Below are positions 26,014-38,133 of a stretch of DNA of 64,000 bases, piece after piece. The stretch is from Arthrobacter sp. 9V (GTDB lineage: Bacteria; Actinomycetota; Actinomycetes; Actinomycetales; Micrococcaceae). Position numbers and translations under genes: made by a program. The stretch lies in the NCBI RefSeq assembly GCF_902506065.1, contig NZ_LR732912.1, positions 3,159,388 through 3,223,387 of the forward strand. The letters are read 5' to 3'. The stretch's first letter is position 1, and every line of letters starts with the position of its first letter. The notes under the pieces were generated by a model. The model saw nothing but the letters and a program-made list of their open reading frames with translations. It did not search any database and was not told the DNA's origin.

Positions 26014-27222
26014 TTATCGCTTCGGCCAGCTCCACATAGGACCTTCCAGCGCACCCAGGCCCTTGATCCTGGTCTCGCCGAGGTCCTTGTAGAGCTCATG
26101 CTCATGGGCGGCGCCGCTCTCACGGAGGGCTTTGAGCAGGGCCTCGGAGTGGGTCACCACAATCATTTGGCTGTTGGCACTGGCCTGGACGATCAGCCCG
26201 GCCAGAGCCGGCATCAGGTCAACGTGGAGGCTGGTCTCTGGTTCGTTCAGGACCATGAGCTCCGGTGGCCTTGGAGTCAGCAAGGCTGCGGTGAGGAGGA
26301 GGAAGCGCAGGGTTCCGTCGGAGAGTTCGGCGGCTTTCATGGGCCGCAGCATTCCGGGTTGACGGAGCTCCACGCTGAACCGTCCGTCCGTGACGGCGAT
26401 TTCCAGCCGGCTTCCGGGAAAGGCGTGATCGACGGCGGCATCCAGCTGCCGCTCGAAGCCCACCTCGCGAAGTGTTTGCAGAGCAGCCGCGAGGTCCTTG
26501 CCACTGTGATGGAGCACGGGTGTGCGGGTTCCGAGCTGTGCCTGCCTCGCGGGAGCCTCGGCGTCCGTGCGGAAGTGATCGTAAAACCGCCAGGAACGGA
26601 CGGAGTCACGGACACGCAGGACTTCCGGTGCCCTGTCCTGGTCCGAGACCTCCGTCAGCAGGCTCTGGAAAGTGTCCAACCGCCGGGACAGTTCAGTCCA
26701 CTCGCCGTCCGGTCCGCGTAGCTTGGCCAAGCTCCCCTTGCGGTCCACCAACAGCGATCCCGGCCGTGCAACGGGGCCGGAGAAGATCTGTTCCCGTTTG
26801 ATTTCAGGATCCAGGCTGAAAGCCGAGGGGCGGGAACGGCCGGTTTCCGGGTCAAAACCGGCGCCGCTGGACACCGGCATACCGAGGTCCACCAAGTAGC
26901 CGAAGTCGTCGCCGGAGTAACCCAGTTTGAGGTTGACCGATTCGCGGCGGACTGTCCCTTGGACGGGTACTTCGCCACGTCGCATGGCTTCGCTGATGGA
27001 CTCAGGGCCGGCCCACAGTGTGGAAGCCAACCCACCATCCCGGGCCAAGGAGCCCACTACGTTTCCGGAGTCTCCTCCGGCGCACTCGGCCAACAGCCGC
27101 AGCGCCCGGTAGAGGGAGGACTTCCCGCTGCCGTTGGCCCCTGTAACGATGTCCAAGCCGTGCAACTCCATGGCAAGATCGCGGATGGAACGGTAGTTGG
27201 CAATGGCGAGTGCTTTGATCAT
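26014..27222 (-). CDS. stand-alone AAA/SMC-like ATPase (RecF/OLD-type, COG4637-like)
   Basis: A 402-residue predicted ATPase. Walker A is GANGSGKSS (about residues 28-36), the ABC-like signature is ELSDGTLRFLLL, and the Walker B region reads LMVLNEPETSLH, with Asn where the family usually has Asp. The H-loop is VVTHSEALL. There is no nuclease (TOPRIM) domain and no coiled coil, so it is a compact single-chain member. The function is unknown; relatives occur both as orphan genes and in defence operons. It converges with the LLM gene and has no obvious partner on its strand. Confidence 0.8.
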   Translation of the reverse strand: MIKALAIANYRSIRDLAMELHGLDIVTGANGSGKSSLYRALRLLAECAGGDSGNVVGSLARDGGLASTLWAGPESISEAMRRGEVPVQGTVRRESVNLKLGYSGDDFGYLVDLGMPVSSGAGFDPETGRSRPSAFSLDPEIKREQIFSGPVARPGSLLVDRKGSLAKLRGPDGEWTELSRRLDTFQSLLTEVSDQDRAPEVLRVRDSVRSWRFYDHFRTDAEAPARQAQLGTRTPVLHHSGKDLAAALQTLREVGFERQLDAAVDHAFPGSRLEIAVTDGRFSVELRQPGMLRPMKAAELSDGTLRFLLLTAALLTPRPPELMVLNEPETSLHVDLMPALAGLIVQASANSQMIVVTHSEALLKALRESGAAHEHELYKDLGETRIKGLGALEGPMWSWPKR

Positions 27223-27263
27223 CGATTGAGGGTCACCTGTTGAGGATCACTGCCGGTGGATTG

Positions 27264-31130
<3,867 letters not shown>

Positions 31131-31141
31131 GTAGTAGCCTC

Positions 31142-34100
31142 CTAGCTACGGTTTTCAGGCGGCATGGCGATTTGGAGCTTGCGTACCTTTCCACGTCCCA
31201 CGATGTACCCGCGACCCGGGATGAAGTCCTTGCTGATCCGGCCCAGGGAGGTGTTGAGCAGTGTATCGCCCTCCACGTCACCGGGGTTGAGCAGGAGCCC
31301 TCGGCGTCCGGATTTGAACGGCTGCGCAAGGGACCAGGCCTGAGACCAGGTGGAGGTTTCGGACTCGCCTACCACCCACTGATCAGCCTTGATGGCCGCC
31401 GTTACCAGACGTCCCACGCCGGATTCCGCCAGTGTATCCGTGAACTCTGTCAGGCCTTCGATGAAGATGGCCATGGTTCCAGGGTTGTCCGCGGCTTTAT
31501 CGATCAGGTCATCCACCACGTCCGAGACCTCATCCGGACCCACCAGAGACCTGCTCCAGATGTTCAGGGATGCCACTGCGGAGCGCCGGGAACCAATGTA
31601 GATCAGGTCGGTTCGCGGGTTCGAACGCCGCAAAGCGTAGGCCAGGGTGACCAGTGCCACTGTGCGTCCTGCACCGGGAGGTCCGGCCAGCAGGAGGGAT
31701 CCCTTGGCGGCGATGGCCGCCGAACCCAGTGTTTCGTCGTCCACACCAATGACGGGGTTGTCCGGAGCGCCGCCGGGGAGGATGTCCAGGTCCACCAGCT
31801 CCGGGAGCCGCTGGATCTGAGGCGCCTGCTCGAGGCCTTGGCGGAGCATCGCCTGGCTGAGCTTGGCCACTTCACGGGCTTGGAGCGCAAGGTTGGAGTT
31901 GCCCCCCAGCACGGCGAGCTGAACTTCGAGCCCGTCCAACAAGCCACGTCCGGGAGGCGAGGCTGCGGTGAGCACATCCTTGGGAACGTCAAGGGTCATG
32001 TAGTCGTCTTCGGAACTCAGACGCAGGACCAGCCGCTTCTGGATTGAAGCAAGGAGCGACGCCGGAACGGAGTTGGTGCGGTCGCCGCTGACTACCAGGT
32101 GGATGCCCAGGGGACGTCCGTCAGTGGCCAGTGTCAGGAAGATGTCCCATAGCGCGGACAAGTTGCTGTACTCGTAGGACTCACGGAAAGAGGACATGCC
32201 GTCCACCAGGATGAAGATGCGCTTCTCTTCGGGCCGGTTTGCCAGCTGCCGGTATTCGACGATGGTGGAGGCCCGGACCTCGGCAAACCGTGCAGCGCGG
32301 TCATCCGCCACTTCCTTGAGCCAGCGCAGGAGTCGCCCAACACGCTCTACGTCGTCGCCGTTGATGATCTCACCAACATGGGGAAGGCCATCAAGCATTT
32401 TGAGCCCTGATGAACCACAGTCCACACCGTAGACGTGCACGGGCCCGCCACGCGGGGTGACAGCGGCTGCGATGGCAATCCCGCGCAGCGCCGCTGACTT
32501 ACCGGATCCACCCGTGCCGTAGACGGCCATGTTGCCGTCCTTGTCCGGCTCGTAGAACACTGTGGGCTGGTCCTGGTGGGCGGGGTCATCTGCCACACCC
32601 AGCAGGAGGCGTTCATCGGTCCGCGGATTGGGAAGCTTGGAGAAGTCGTAGGTGGTGGCGAGCTCGTTGAGCCATGGCTTCCGGGGAGGTTCGATCGACA
32701 GGACGTCAGCTGCCCGGATGATGTTTCCGGTCATCCTTGCAATGTCGTTGGGCCCGGCTGGTTCTTCTTCCACCTGTGACTCCAGAGGAGGTTCCCACGT
32801 GGGGCCGGATCCGAACGCCATCTCCACGATGTCGATCCTGGGACGCTGCGGCTTTTCGGTGGTCCAGCCGCCGGCGTACCCGGTTTGGAAGCCCTGGATG
32901 CGGCCGGGACCGGTCTTCGCAGCGCCACGGCCCGGGATGGACGGGTCAAAGTAGGCTGCGGTGGGAACACCCAAAATGTCTGTTGCGTCCACTTCGTCGG
33001 CCATTCGCAAGGCGACGCGAAGGTTGGTGTTGGCGCGCAGATTGTCCTTGATCACACCGGCAGGACGTTGCGTGGCCAGAATCAAGTGCAAGCCCAGGGA
33101 ACGGCCACGGGCGGCCACATCCACCACACCATCAACGAACTCGGGCACTTCGGTAGCCAGAGCGGCGAATTCATCCACGATGATGATCAGGTACGGGGGC
33201 GCCTCAGGATCGGCTTCGCGTTGCAGCGCCAGAAGGTCCTTGGCTTTCTTGCGGTTCAGGAGCCGCTCCCGGTAGTGAAGCTCAGCGCGGAGCGAGGTCA
33301 GCGCCCGGCGCACCAGGTGCGGGGACAAGTCTGTGACCAGTCCGACCGTGTGCGGCAGATGCAGGCAGTCGGCGAATGCAGCACCGCCCTTGTAGTCCAC
33401 GAACAGGAAGCTGACGCGGTCCGGGCTGTACGCGGCGGCCATGCCCATCACCCAGGACTGAAGGAACTCGGACTTGCCGGCACCCGTGGTACCACCCACC
33501 AGTGCGTGCGGCCCTTCATTCTTGAGGTCCAGGTAGAACGGTTCCACACCTTTGGAACCAACCAGCGCACGGAGGCTGCCGTTGTCCTTCCGGTTGGGCA
33601 CGGCCGTTGCGTGGACGGAGTTGTTCTCCTGCCAGCGCTCGGCCACAGCCTGGGGGTTGTCCATCAGTTCCTTGCCGATCAACGTGGCGTAGGAGACGGC
33701 GCGCGGGAGGTCGGAGTCGTCGTCGAGCGGGTTTCCAACATCCACCAGAGGCGACATCATGCGCGCCAACTGGGTGGCGAGGTCGGCATCGAGGCTTTCG
33801 CAACTCACCGGGTACGTGTGGCGGCCCAAGCGGACTTGGCCCGTGGTGGTGCCGTGATCGCCGTCCACTGACAGGAAGTCACGGCATGCGGCCGGGAGGG
33901 ACTGCACGTTGGCGGCCACCCACATGATGTGCACGCCGTAGTCGGGGCCGCGTTCCACCAAGCGCGTCAGCCGTCCGCGGTCCACGGGGGCGTCGTCCTC
34001 AACGATCACCAGGACGGCCGGAACCACCGGCCCCGGAATCTCTTCGTGCTCATTCTTGAGTCCGGGGCGCGGGTGCGGTCCGGGCTCCTTGGCCAGGGAC

Positions 34101-35596
34101 TCGCGCTCTTCAATAAGGCTTTCGAGCCTGGACAACAAGGCAGCACCGGCACCGGGGCCGGCAGCCAGGTGATCGCCGGTAATGGGGCTGTGGCCTGAAC
34201 CAACATGCGGGAGCCATTGCAGCCAGTCCCACCTTTCACGGGAACGCGCCGAGGTCAGTGCTGTGAGGACGACTTCAGCGGGCGAATGAAGCCCCACCAG
34301 TTGCAGGACCATGCCGCGGGCTACGTCATCCACCACGCTGCGGTCGCCGGCCACGCCGAACGAGCCCGAGGTGCGCAGTTGCGAGACAATCGGAACGCCC
34401 TCAATGACACGGACCTGTGTGAGGCACTCTTGGATCTCCCGCATGTACTGCGGCTCGGTTTCGTTGGCACCGGGTTCCTCGAACTGGATGCGCGAGGGTG
34501 CCGAGCCCAGCCCGAAGCGGACCCCCAGGAAGTGCTGATGCTCGGGCCGGTGGGTCCAAAGCAAGGGACCGAGCTTGTAGATGGCATCAACCGTATCGCT
34601 CACGGACGGCGCTTCCTGGAGCCTGACAGCGCGCTCAATATTCTGCTGCTTGTCTATGTCCTCGCGGAAGGCCAGCATGGCGGCTTTGAACTGTTTGTGG
34701 CCTTCCTTGGCCTGCCGCTTGCTTTGCATCTTGTGGTCCACATAGTGCCCCACAATGAACAGCGGCATCATGGCCATAAAAATCACGGACAGCAGGTTCT
34801 GCGTGAACGCGAACAGCACGCCGCCCATCAGGAGCGGCGCAATCAGCATGATGTACGGGAAGGGCTGGTGTTCCGGGCGCTTGGGACCGGCAGGCGGTAC
34901 ACGCTTGGGCGACTCGAATCTGGGCAGCACACGCGGCGAACGGTTGAAATCCACCAGCGGTGACGACGGGCCGCCGCCGTGGTTGCGGGACAAGGCCACA
35001 ACGCCCACTGAGGTATCGCCCAAGGTCACGGTGTCCGAGGACTCCAGCGTTGCCCGCGTGACCGGCAATCCATCCATGAGGAGTCCGTTGGCGGAGTTCG
35101 TATCCACGATTTCCACGGTTTCGCCCACCGTGATGCGGGCATGGCGCTTGGAGGTCAGAGGGTCCGACAACCGGATGTCGGCGTCCCGGTCCCGGCCGAT
35201 GTAGCTGGTGCCGAACGGCAGCGAAAACTCGCGTCCGACGTCGGGCCCTGACATGACGCGCAACGTCGCCGCCGCAGGTCCCCGGCTAATGCCGTTGGCG
35301 TGTCCGTTGGAGGCGAACTGCTCGCTCACCTGTGCCAGGGAGACCTTGGACCCGGGCCGCAGGCCGGACTCCAGCAGGTTGTCCGTGGGCCGCAGAACGT
35401 GGCCGGAGAGGCCGCCGCCAACAAAAGCCTCGTCCACACTGATGGAAAGGTTCGACGGCGGTTCGGTCCCCTTTCGTGCGGGGTCGGCCGCCCACAGTTC
35501 GGTGGCAATGTCAGCCACGGTGGCGCGACCATCCACCGTTACGGCGAGGTCCTTTGCTTCCGCAGGGTCACGCCGCAAGGTCAGGCGGAACTTCAT
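31142..35596 (-). CDS. EssC/EccC-like FtsK-SpoIIIE ATPase with N-terminal FHA domain
   Basis: A 1,484-residue type VII secretion-type motor. Order: an N-terminal beta-grasp-like region (about 1-100), an FHA domain (about 115-200; SYIGRDRDADIRLS, SKRHARI, NSANGLL), two membrane helices (about 250-290), then three ATPase modules. Module 1 is intact (GGTTGAGKSEF near 700; LIIIVDEFAAL). Module 2 has a Walker A (GTGGSGKSA near 1030) but ILVDGMSSF instead of an Asp-Glu Walker B. Module 3 is degenerate (GPPGAGRTV near 1307, Arg for Lys). It overlaps the upstream FHA-like gene by four bases. No EccB/D/E, EsaA, EssA/B or WXG100 genes adjoin it. Confidence 0.88.
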   Translation of the reverse strand: MKFRLTLRRDPAEAKDLAVTVDGRATVADIATELWAADPARKGTEPPSNLSISVDEAFVGGGLSGHVLRPTDNLLESGLRPGSKVSLAQVSEQFASNGHANGISRGPAAATLRVMSGPDVGREFSLPFGTSYIGRDRDADIRLSDPLTSKRHARITVGETVEIVDTNSANGLLMDGLPVTRATLESSDTVTLGDTSVGVVALSRNHGGGPSSPLVDFNRSPRVLPRFESPKRVPPAGPKRPEHQPFPYIMLIAPLLMGGVLFAFTQNLLSVIFMAMMPLFIVGHYVDHKMQSKRQAKEGHKQFKAAMLAFREDIDKQQNIERAVRLQEAPSVSDTVDAIYKLGPLLWTHRPEHQHFLGVRFGLGSAPSRIQFEEPGANETEPQYMREIQECLTQVRVIEGVPIVSQLRTSGSFGVAGDRSVVDDVARGMVLQLVGLHSPAEVVLTALTSARSRERWDWLQWLPHVGSGHSPITGDHLAAGPGAGAALLSRLESLIEERESLAKEPGPHPRPGLKNEHEEIPGPVVPAVLVIVEDDAPVDRGRLTRLVERGPDYGVHIMWVAANVQSLPAACRDFLSVDGDHGTTTGQVRLGRHTYPVSCESLDADLATQLARMMSPLVDVGNPLDDDSDLPRAVSYATLIGKELMDNPQAVAERWQENNSVHATAVPNRKDNGSLRALVGSKGVEPFYLDLKNEGPHALVGGTTGAGKSEFLQSWVMGMAAAYSPDRVSFLFVDYKGGAAFADCLHLPHTVGLVTDLSPHLVRRALTSLRAELHYRERLLNRKKAKDLLALQREADPEAPPYLIIIVDEFAALATEVPEFVDGVVDVAARGRSLGLHLILATQRPAGVIKDNLRANTNLRVALRMADEVDATDILGVPTAAYFDPSIPGRGAAKTGPGRIQGFQTGYAGGWTTEKPQRPRIDIVEMAFGSGPTWEPPLESQVEEEPAGPNDIARMTGNIIRAADVLSIEPPRKPWLNELATTYDFSKLPNPRTDERLLLGVADDPAHQDQPTVFYEPDKDGNMAVYGTGGSGKSAALRGIAIAAAVTPRGGPVHVYGVDCGSSGLKMLDGLPHVGEIINGDDVERVGRLLRWLKEVADDRAARFAEVRASTIVEYRQLANRPEEKRIFILVDGMSSFRESYEYSNLSALWDIFLTLATDGRPLGIHLVVSGDRTNSVPASLLASIQKRLVLRLSSEDDYMTLDVPKDVLTAASPPGRGLLDGLEVQLAVLGGNSNLALQAREVAKLSQAMLRQGLEQAPQIQRLPELVDLDILPGGAPDNPVIGVDDETLGSAAIAAKGSLLLAGPPGAGRTVALVTLAYALRRSNPRTDLIYIGSRRSAVASLNIWSRSLVGPDEVSDVVDDLIDKAADNPGTMAIFIEGLTEFTDTLAESGVGRLVTAAIKADQWVVGESETSTWSQAWSLAQPFKSGRRGLLLNPGDVEGDTLLNTSLGRISKDFIPGRGYIVGRGKVRKLQIAMPPENRS

Positions 35597-36297
35597 CCTT
35601 CGTCGACTCCACTCATTTTTTCAAGAAGATGCAGGTCAGCCGGGGTCACAAGGTGCGAGGTCACGGCGTGTTCCACCAGTCGCGCGCGGCGGTTGGTGGC
35701 AAGTTTTCCAACGCCGCCGCGCAAGCCCACTACGCCTACCCGGTCCAGTTTGTCGCAAACGTTGTCCAGTTTCCTGTTGAAACGGGTCAGCGCCCAGCCA
35801 AGTCGTTTGGCTGCCTCGGCAGATGAGGGGATGGCACTGAACCCGGTGCCGTCGCGACGCAACATGGGCTCGGCCAGGGCAACAATGAGCGCCTTCTGCG
35901 AATCGGTGAAGACCACCGGTCCAATGGTGGTGTCCCCCGCCTGATCCTCATCGCGGGCTTCATGCCGGAAGGAGGGCGTCTTCAAGTGCACGGCAAATTC
36001 GTACGTGGTGGGTCCGGCAGTGAAAATCACGTTGGTGTGACTGAACACCAACGGGATCCTCGCACCGGGAGCCAGCCAGGCCTGCATGCCGCCGGAACCG
36101 TCAGCCACAGTTGCGGACAACATGCTGCCCACGTTACTGAGCCACCACATGCCGTCGTAACGGGCTATCTGCAGGAAGCGCCGGTGCAGGTACGGGTTGT
36201 CATCAACTTCAAGGTCACCTTCGCGTCCAATATCGAAGATGTCCTCGTCGGATGGTTCGTACCATTCACCACAGAAATCTATTGCTAGATCCCCCAT
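35593..36297 (-). CDS. FHA-like plus winged-helix protein of unknown function
   Basis: A 234-residue soluble protein, not assigned to a named family. Residues 1-120 look FHA-like (DIFDIGREGDLEVDDNPYLHRRFLQI, given as landmarks IGR and HRR, with a WWLSNVGS strand). Residues 130-230 look like a winged helix (FTDSQKALIVALAEPML, then SAEAAKRLGWALTRFNRKLDNV). The phosphopeptide-reading residues are only partly kept. It sits between the kinase and the EssC-like gene and overlaps the latter by four bases, so it could pass kinase signals to the motor or to DNA. Confidence 0.7.
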   Translation of the reverse strand: MGDLAIDFCGEWYEPSDEDIFDIGREGDLEVDDNPYLHRRFLQIARYDGMWWLSNVGSMLSATVADGSGGMQAWLAPGARIPLVFSHTNVIFTAGPTTYEFAVHLKTPSFRHEARDEDQAGDTTIGPVVFTDSQKALIVALAEPMLRRDGTGFSAIPSSAEAAKRLGWALTRFNRKLDNVCDKLDRVGVVGLRGGVGKLATNRRARLVEHAVTSHLVTPADLHLLEKMSGVDEG

Positions 36298-36342
36298 GAT
36301 CTGTGCCTCCTTGGTTGGCGGAAAGTTGTTCGCATATGCCGG

Positions 36343-38133
36343 CTACTCGTCCAGGCAGGCGATGGAATCCGGCCCGCCGGGTGACGCGGAGCCGTCAGCG
36401 CGGACAATGATGGCCTGCACGCAAATGGGTGGTTCCTCCAGCCCGGAGAGGAACGCTTTGCCGGTGGAGCTGTTCTCGTAGACGCCTTCAGATTTCGCAG
36501 ATTTGACGCGCCATTTGAAAACATCTCCCGGCATCGGCTGCGGGTTCGTCCAGGAGAAGACGATGATATTGCGGTCCTTGGCATCGCGTGCTGCCGACAT
36601 TCCCGCGACCTCCGGAACACTGCCGTCGCTCAAAGCGTCGGCCGGTGGTTTGCTGGACGTTTCCGTCGGCGCCACCTTGGGCTGCGCCTGCGCACCCAAC
36701 ACCACGCCAACCACGATTGCCACTACCAGCACCGCGGCACCGGAGGCAGCAAGCCAGAGGTTGCGCTTGCTGTGGTCTGCCGGCGGAGCATCTTCCTGGC
36801 CTACCGGTGAGGCCCCGGCAGGAACAGTGGAACGGCTGACTGTTGCCCCGGGATCATCCTGCGGTTGCGAGGGCTGCCAGCCGCGCAGAACCGTGGATTC
36901 TGCAGTGTCCGGCTCGGCTGGGCCGTACTGGGCACCGGGGGCTGTGTACGCTCCCGGTGCCGTATATCCGGGCGACGCCGGCGCGTGGAACACCGGCGGA
37001 GCGGTGGCACCGGCCTGCTGGACAGGTTGCGCGGTGCTGGAAGGTTGGGCGGGCCGCTGGGAAGGTTGGGCGGGCCGCTGAGCCGGCTGCGCGGGCCGCT
37101 GGGTGCCGCCCGGAGCTGTGGACGGGAAGGTTCGCGCCGGGAACGTAGGTGCCGAGCCCGTGGTAGCTGTTCCCGAAGCGTCGGGATCGATCGACGCGAT
37201 GCTCCGGACACGGGTTTCCTCGAAGTTGTCATCCGGATGCTGCTCGTCGCCATGCCCGGGTTCTTCCAGCACCTCGAAAGGCGTCACGGACAGGTTCAAT
37301 TCAGCCTGGATCCGTTGGAGTGCCAGCGCGAAAGCGTGCGCGGATGAATAGCGGGATTCCGGCGACTTGGCCATGGACGTGGCCAGTACCAGCTCCAGGG
37401 ACTCCGGAACGTCGGCACGTCCCAGCCTGGGCAACGGTGAGTTGGTAATGCGGGAGATCAGTTCCCGCTGCGAGTTGTCCTGTCCCGGGAGGACAAACGG
37501 CGAGCGACCCGCCAGGAGCGTGTACAACGTTGCGCCCAGTGCCCAAACATCTACGGGAACGCCATCTACGGCGCCGCCGCGGAACTGCTCCGGCGGGGAC
37601 CACGGGATGGACATTCCTGCGTCATCCTCGGTATCGGCGCCAATGGTTCCGGAGATGCCAAAGTCCGTCAGGGCAGGCCGGTTGTAGTCGGTCACCAGGA
37701 TGTTGGCAGGCTTGATGTCGCGGTGCACAATACCGGCCCTGTGAGCGGTCTCGACGGCGGAAGCCACTTGGATGCCGACGGCCAAAACCTCGTCAACGCT
37801 GAATCTCTGACGACGATAGCGGACGTCCAGGCTCGGCCTGGAGCAGTACTCCATGGCGAGGTATGAGTGTCCGTTTTCGGTGATCTCGGCTTCGAAAATC
37901 GTCACGATGTAAGGATGTGACGACAACTGGGCCATGAGGTTCGCTTCGGACTCGAAACGGCGGCGTGCCCCTTCGGTCTTCAGATCGGACAACAGCACCT
38001 TAACCGCTACTTTTCGGCGCGGGCGATCCTGCTCATAAAGGTAAACATCCGAAAAGCCACCGGAGCCGAGCAGGCTGATGTACTTGAAACCCGGAATGGG
38101 TGGAGGCGGCGCAGGGGGCCTCTTGGAACTCAA
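36343..38133 (-). CDS. membrane Ser/Thr protein kinase (PknB-like, Pkb2-like context)
   Basis: A 596-residue transmembrane kinase. The TTG start at 38133 overlaps the FHA gene stop. The kinase domain spans about 15-280: Gly loop LGSGGFSDV, Lys45 in VAVKVLL, catalytic Asp139 in VHRDIKPANILV, and DFG at Asp157. A Pro/Gln/Ala/Thr-rich linker follows, then one membrane helix (about 460-482) and an extracellular C-terminal fibronectin III-like domain with two Cys (VFSWTNPQPMPGDVFKWRV; PICVQAI; SIACLDE). There are no PASTA repeats, so the external ligand is not the usual muropeptide. Its partners are the PP2C phosphatase and FHA proteins of the same operon. Confidence 0.92.
   Translation of the reverse strand: MSSKRPPAPPPPIPGFKYISLLGSGGFSDVYLYEQDRPRRKVAVKVLLSDLKTEGARRRFESEANLMAQLSSHPYIVTIFEAEITENGHSYLAMEYCSRPSLDVRYRRQRFSVDEVLAVGIQVASAVETAHRAGIVHRDIKPANILVTDYNRPALTDFGISGTIGADTEDDAGMSIPWSPPEQFRGGAVDGVPVDVWALGATLYTLLAGRSPFVLPGQDNSQRELISRITNSPLPRLGRADVPESLELVLATSMAKSPESRYSSAHAFALALQRIQAELNLSVTPFEVLEEPGHGDEQHPDDNFEETRVRSIASIDPDASGTATTGSAPTFPARTFPSTAPGGTQRPAQPAQRPAQPSQRPAQPSSTAQPVQQAGATAPPVFHAPASPGYTAPGAYTAPGAQYGPAEPDTAESTVLRGWQPSQPQDDPGATVSRSTVPAGASPVGQEDAPPADHSKRNLWLAASGAAVLVVAIVVGVVLGAQAQPKVAPTETSSKPPADALSDGSVPEVAGMSAARDAKDRNIIVFSWTNPQPMPGDVFKWRVKSAKSEGVYENSSTGKAFLSGLEEPPICVQAIIVRADGSASPGGPDSIACLDE

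Noticed and set aside
36343..38133. PASTA-type PknB kinase assignment
   Set aside because: The extracellular part is a single FN3-like domain with two Cys; no PASTA repeats are visible.
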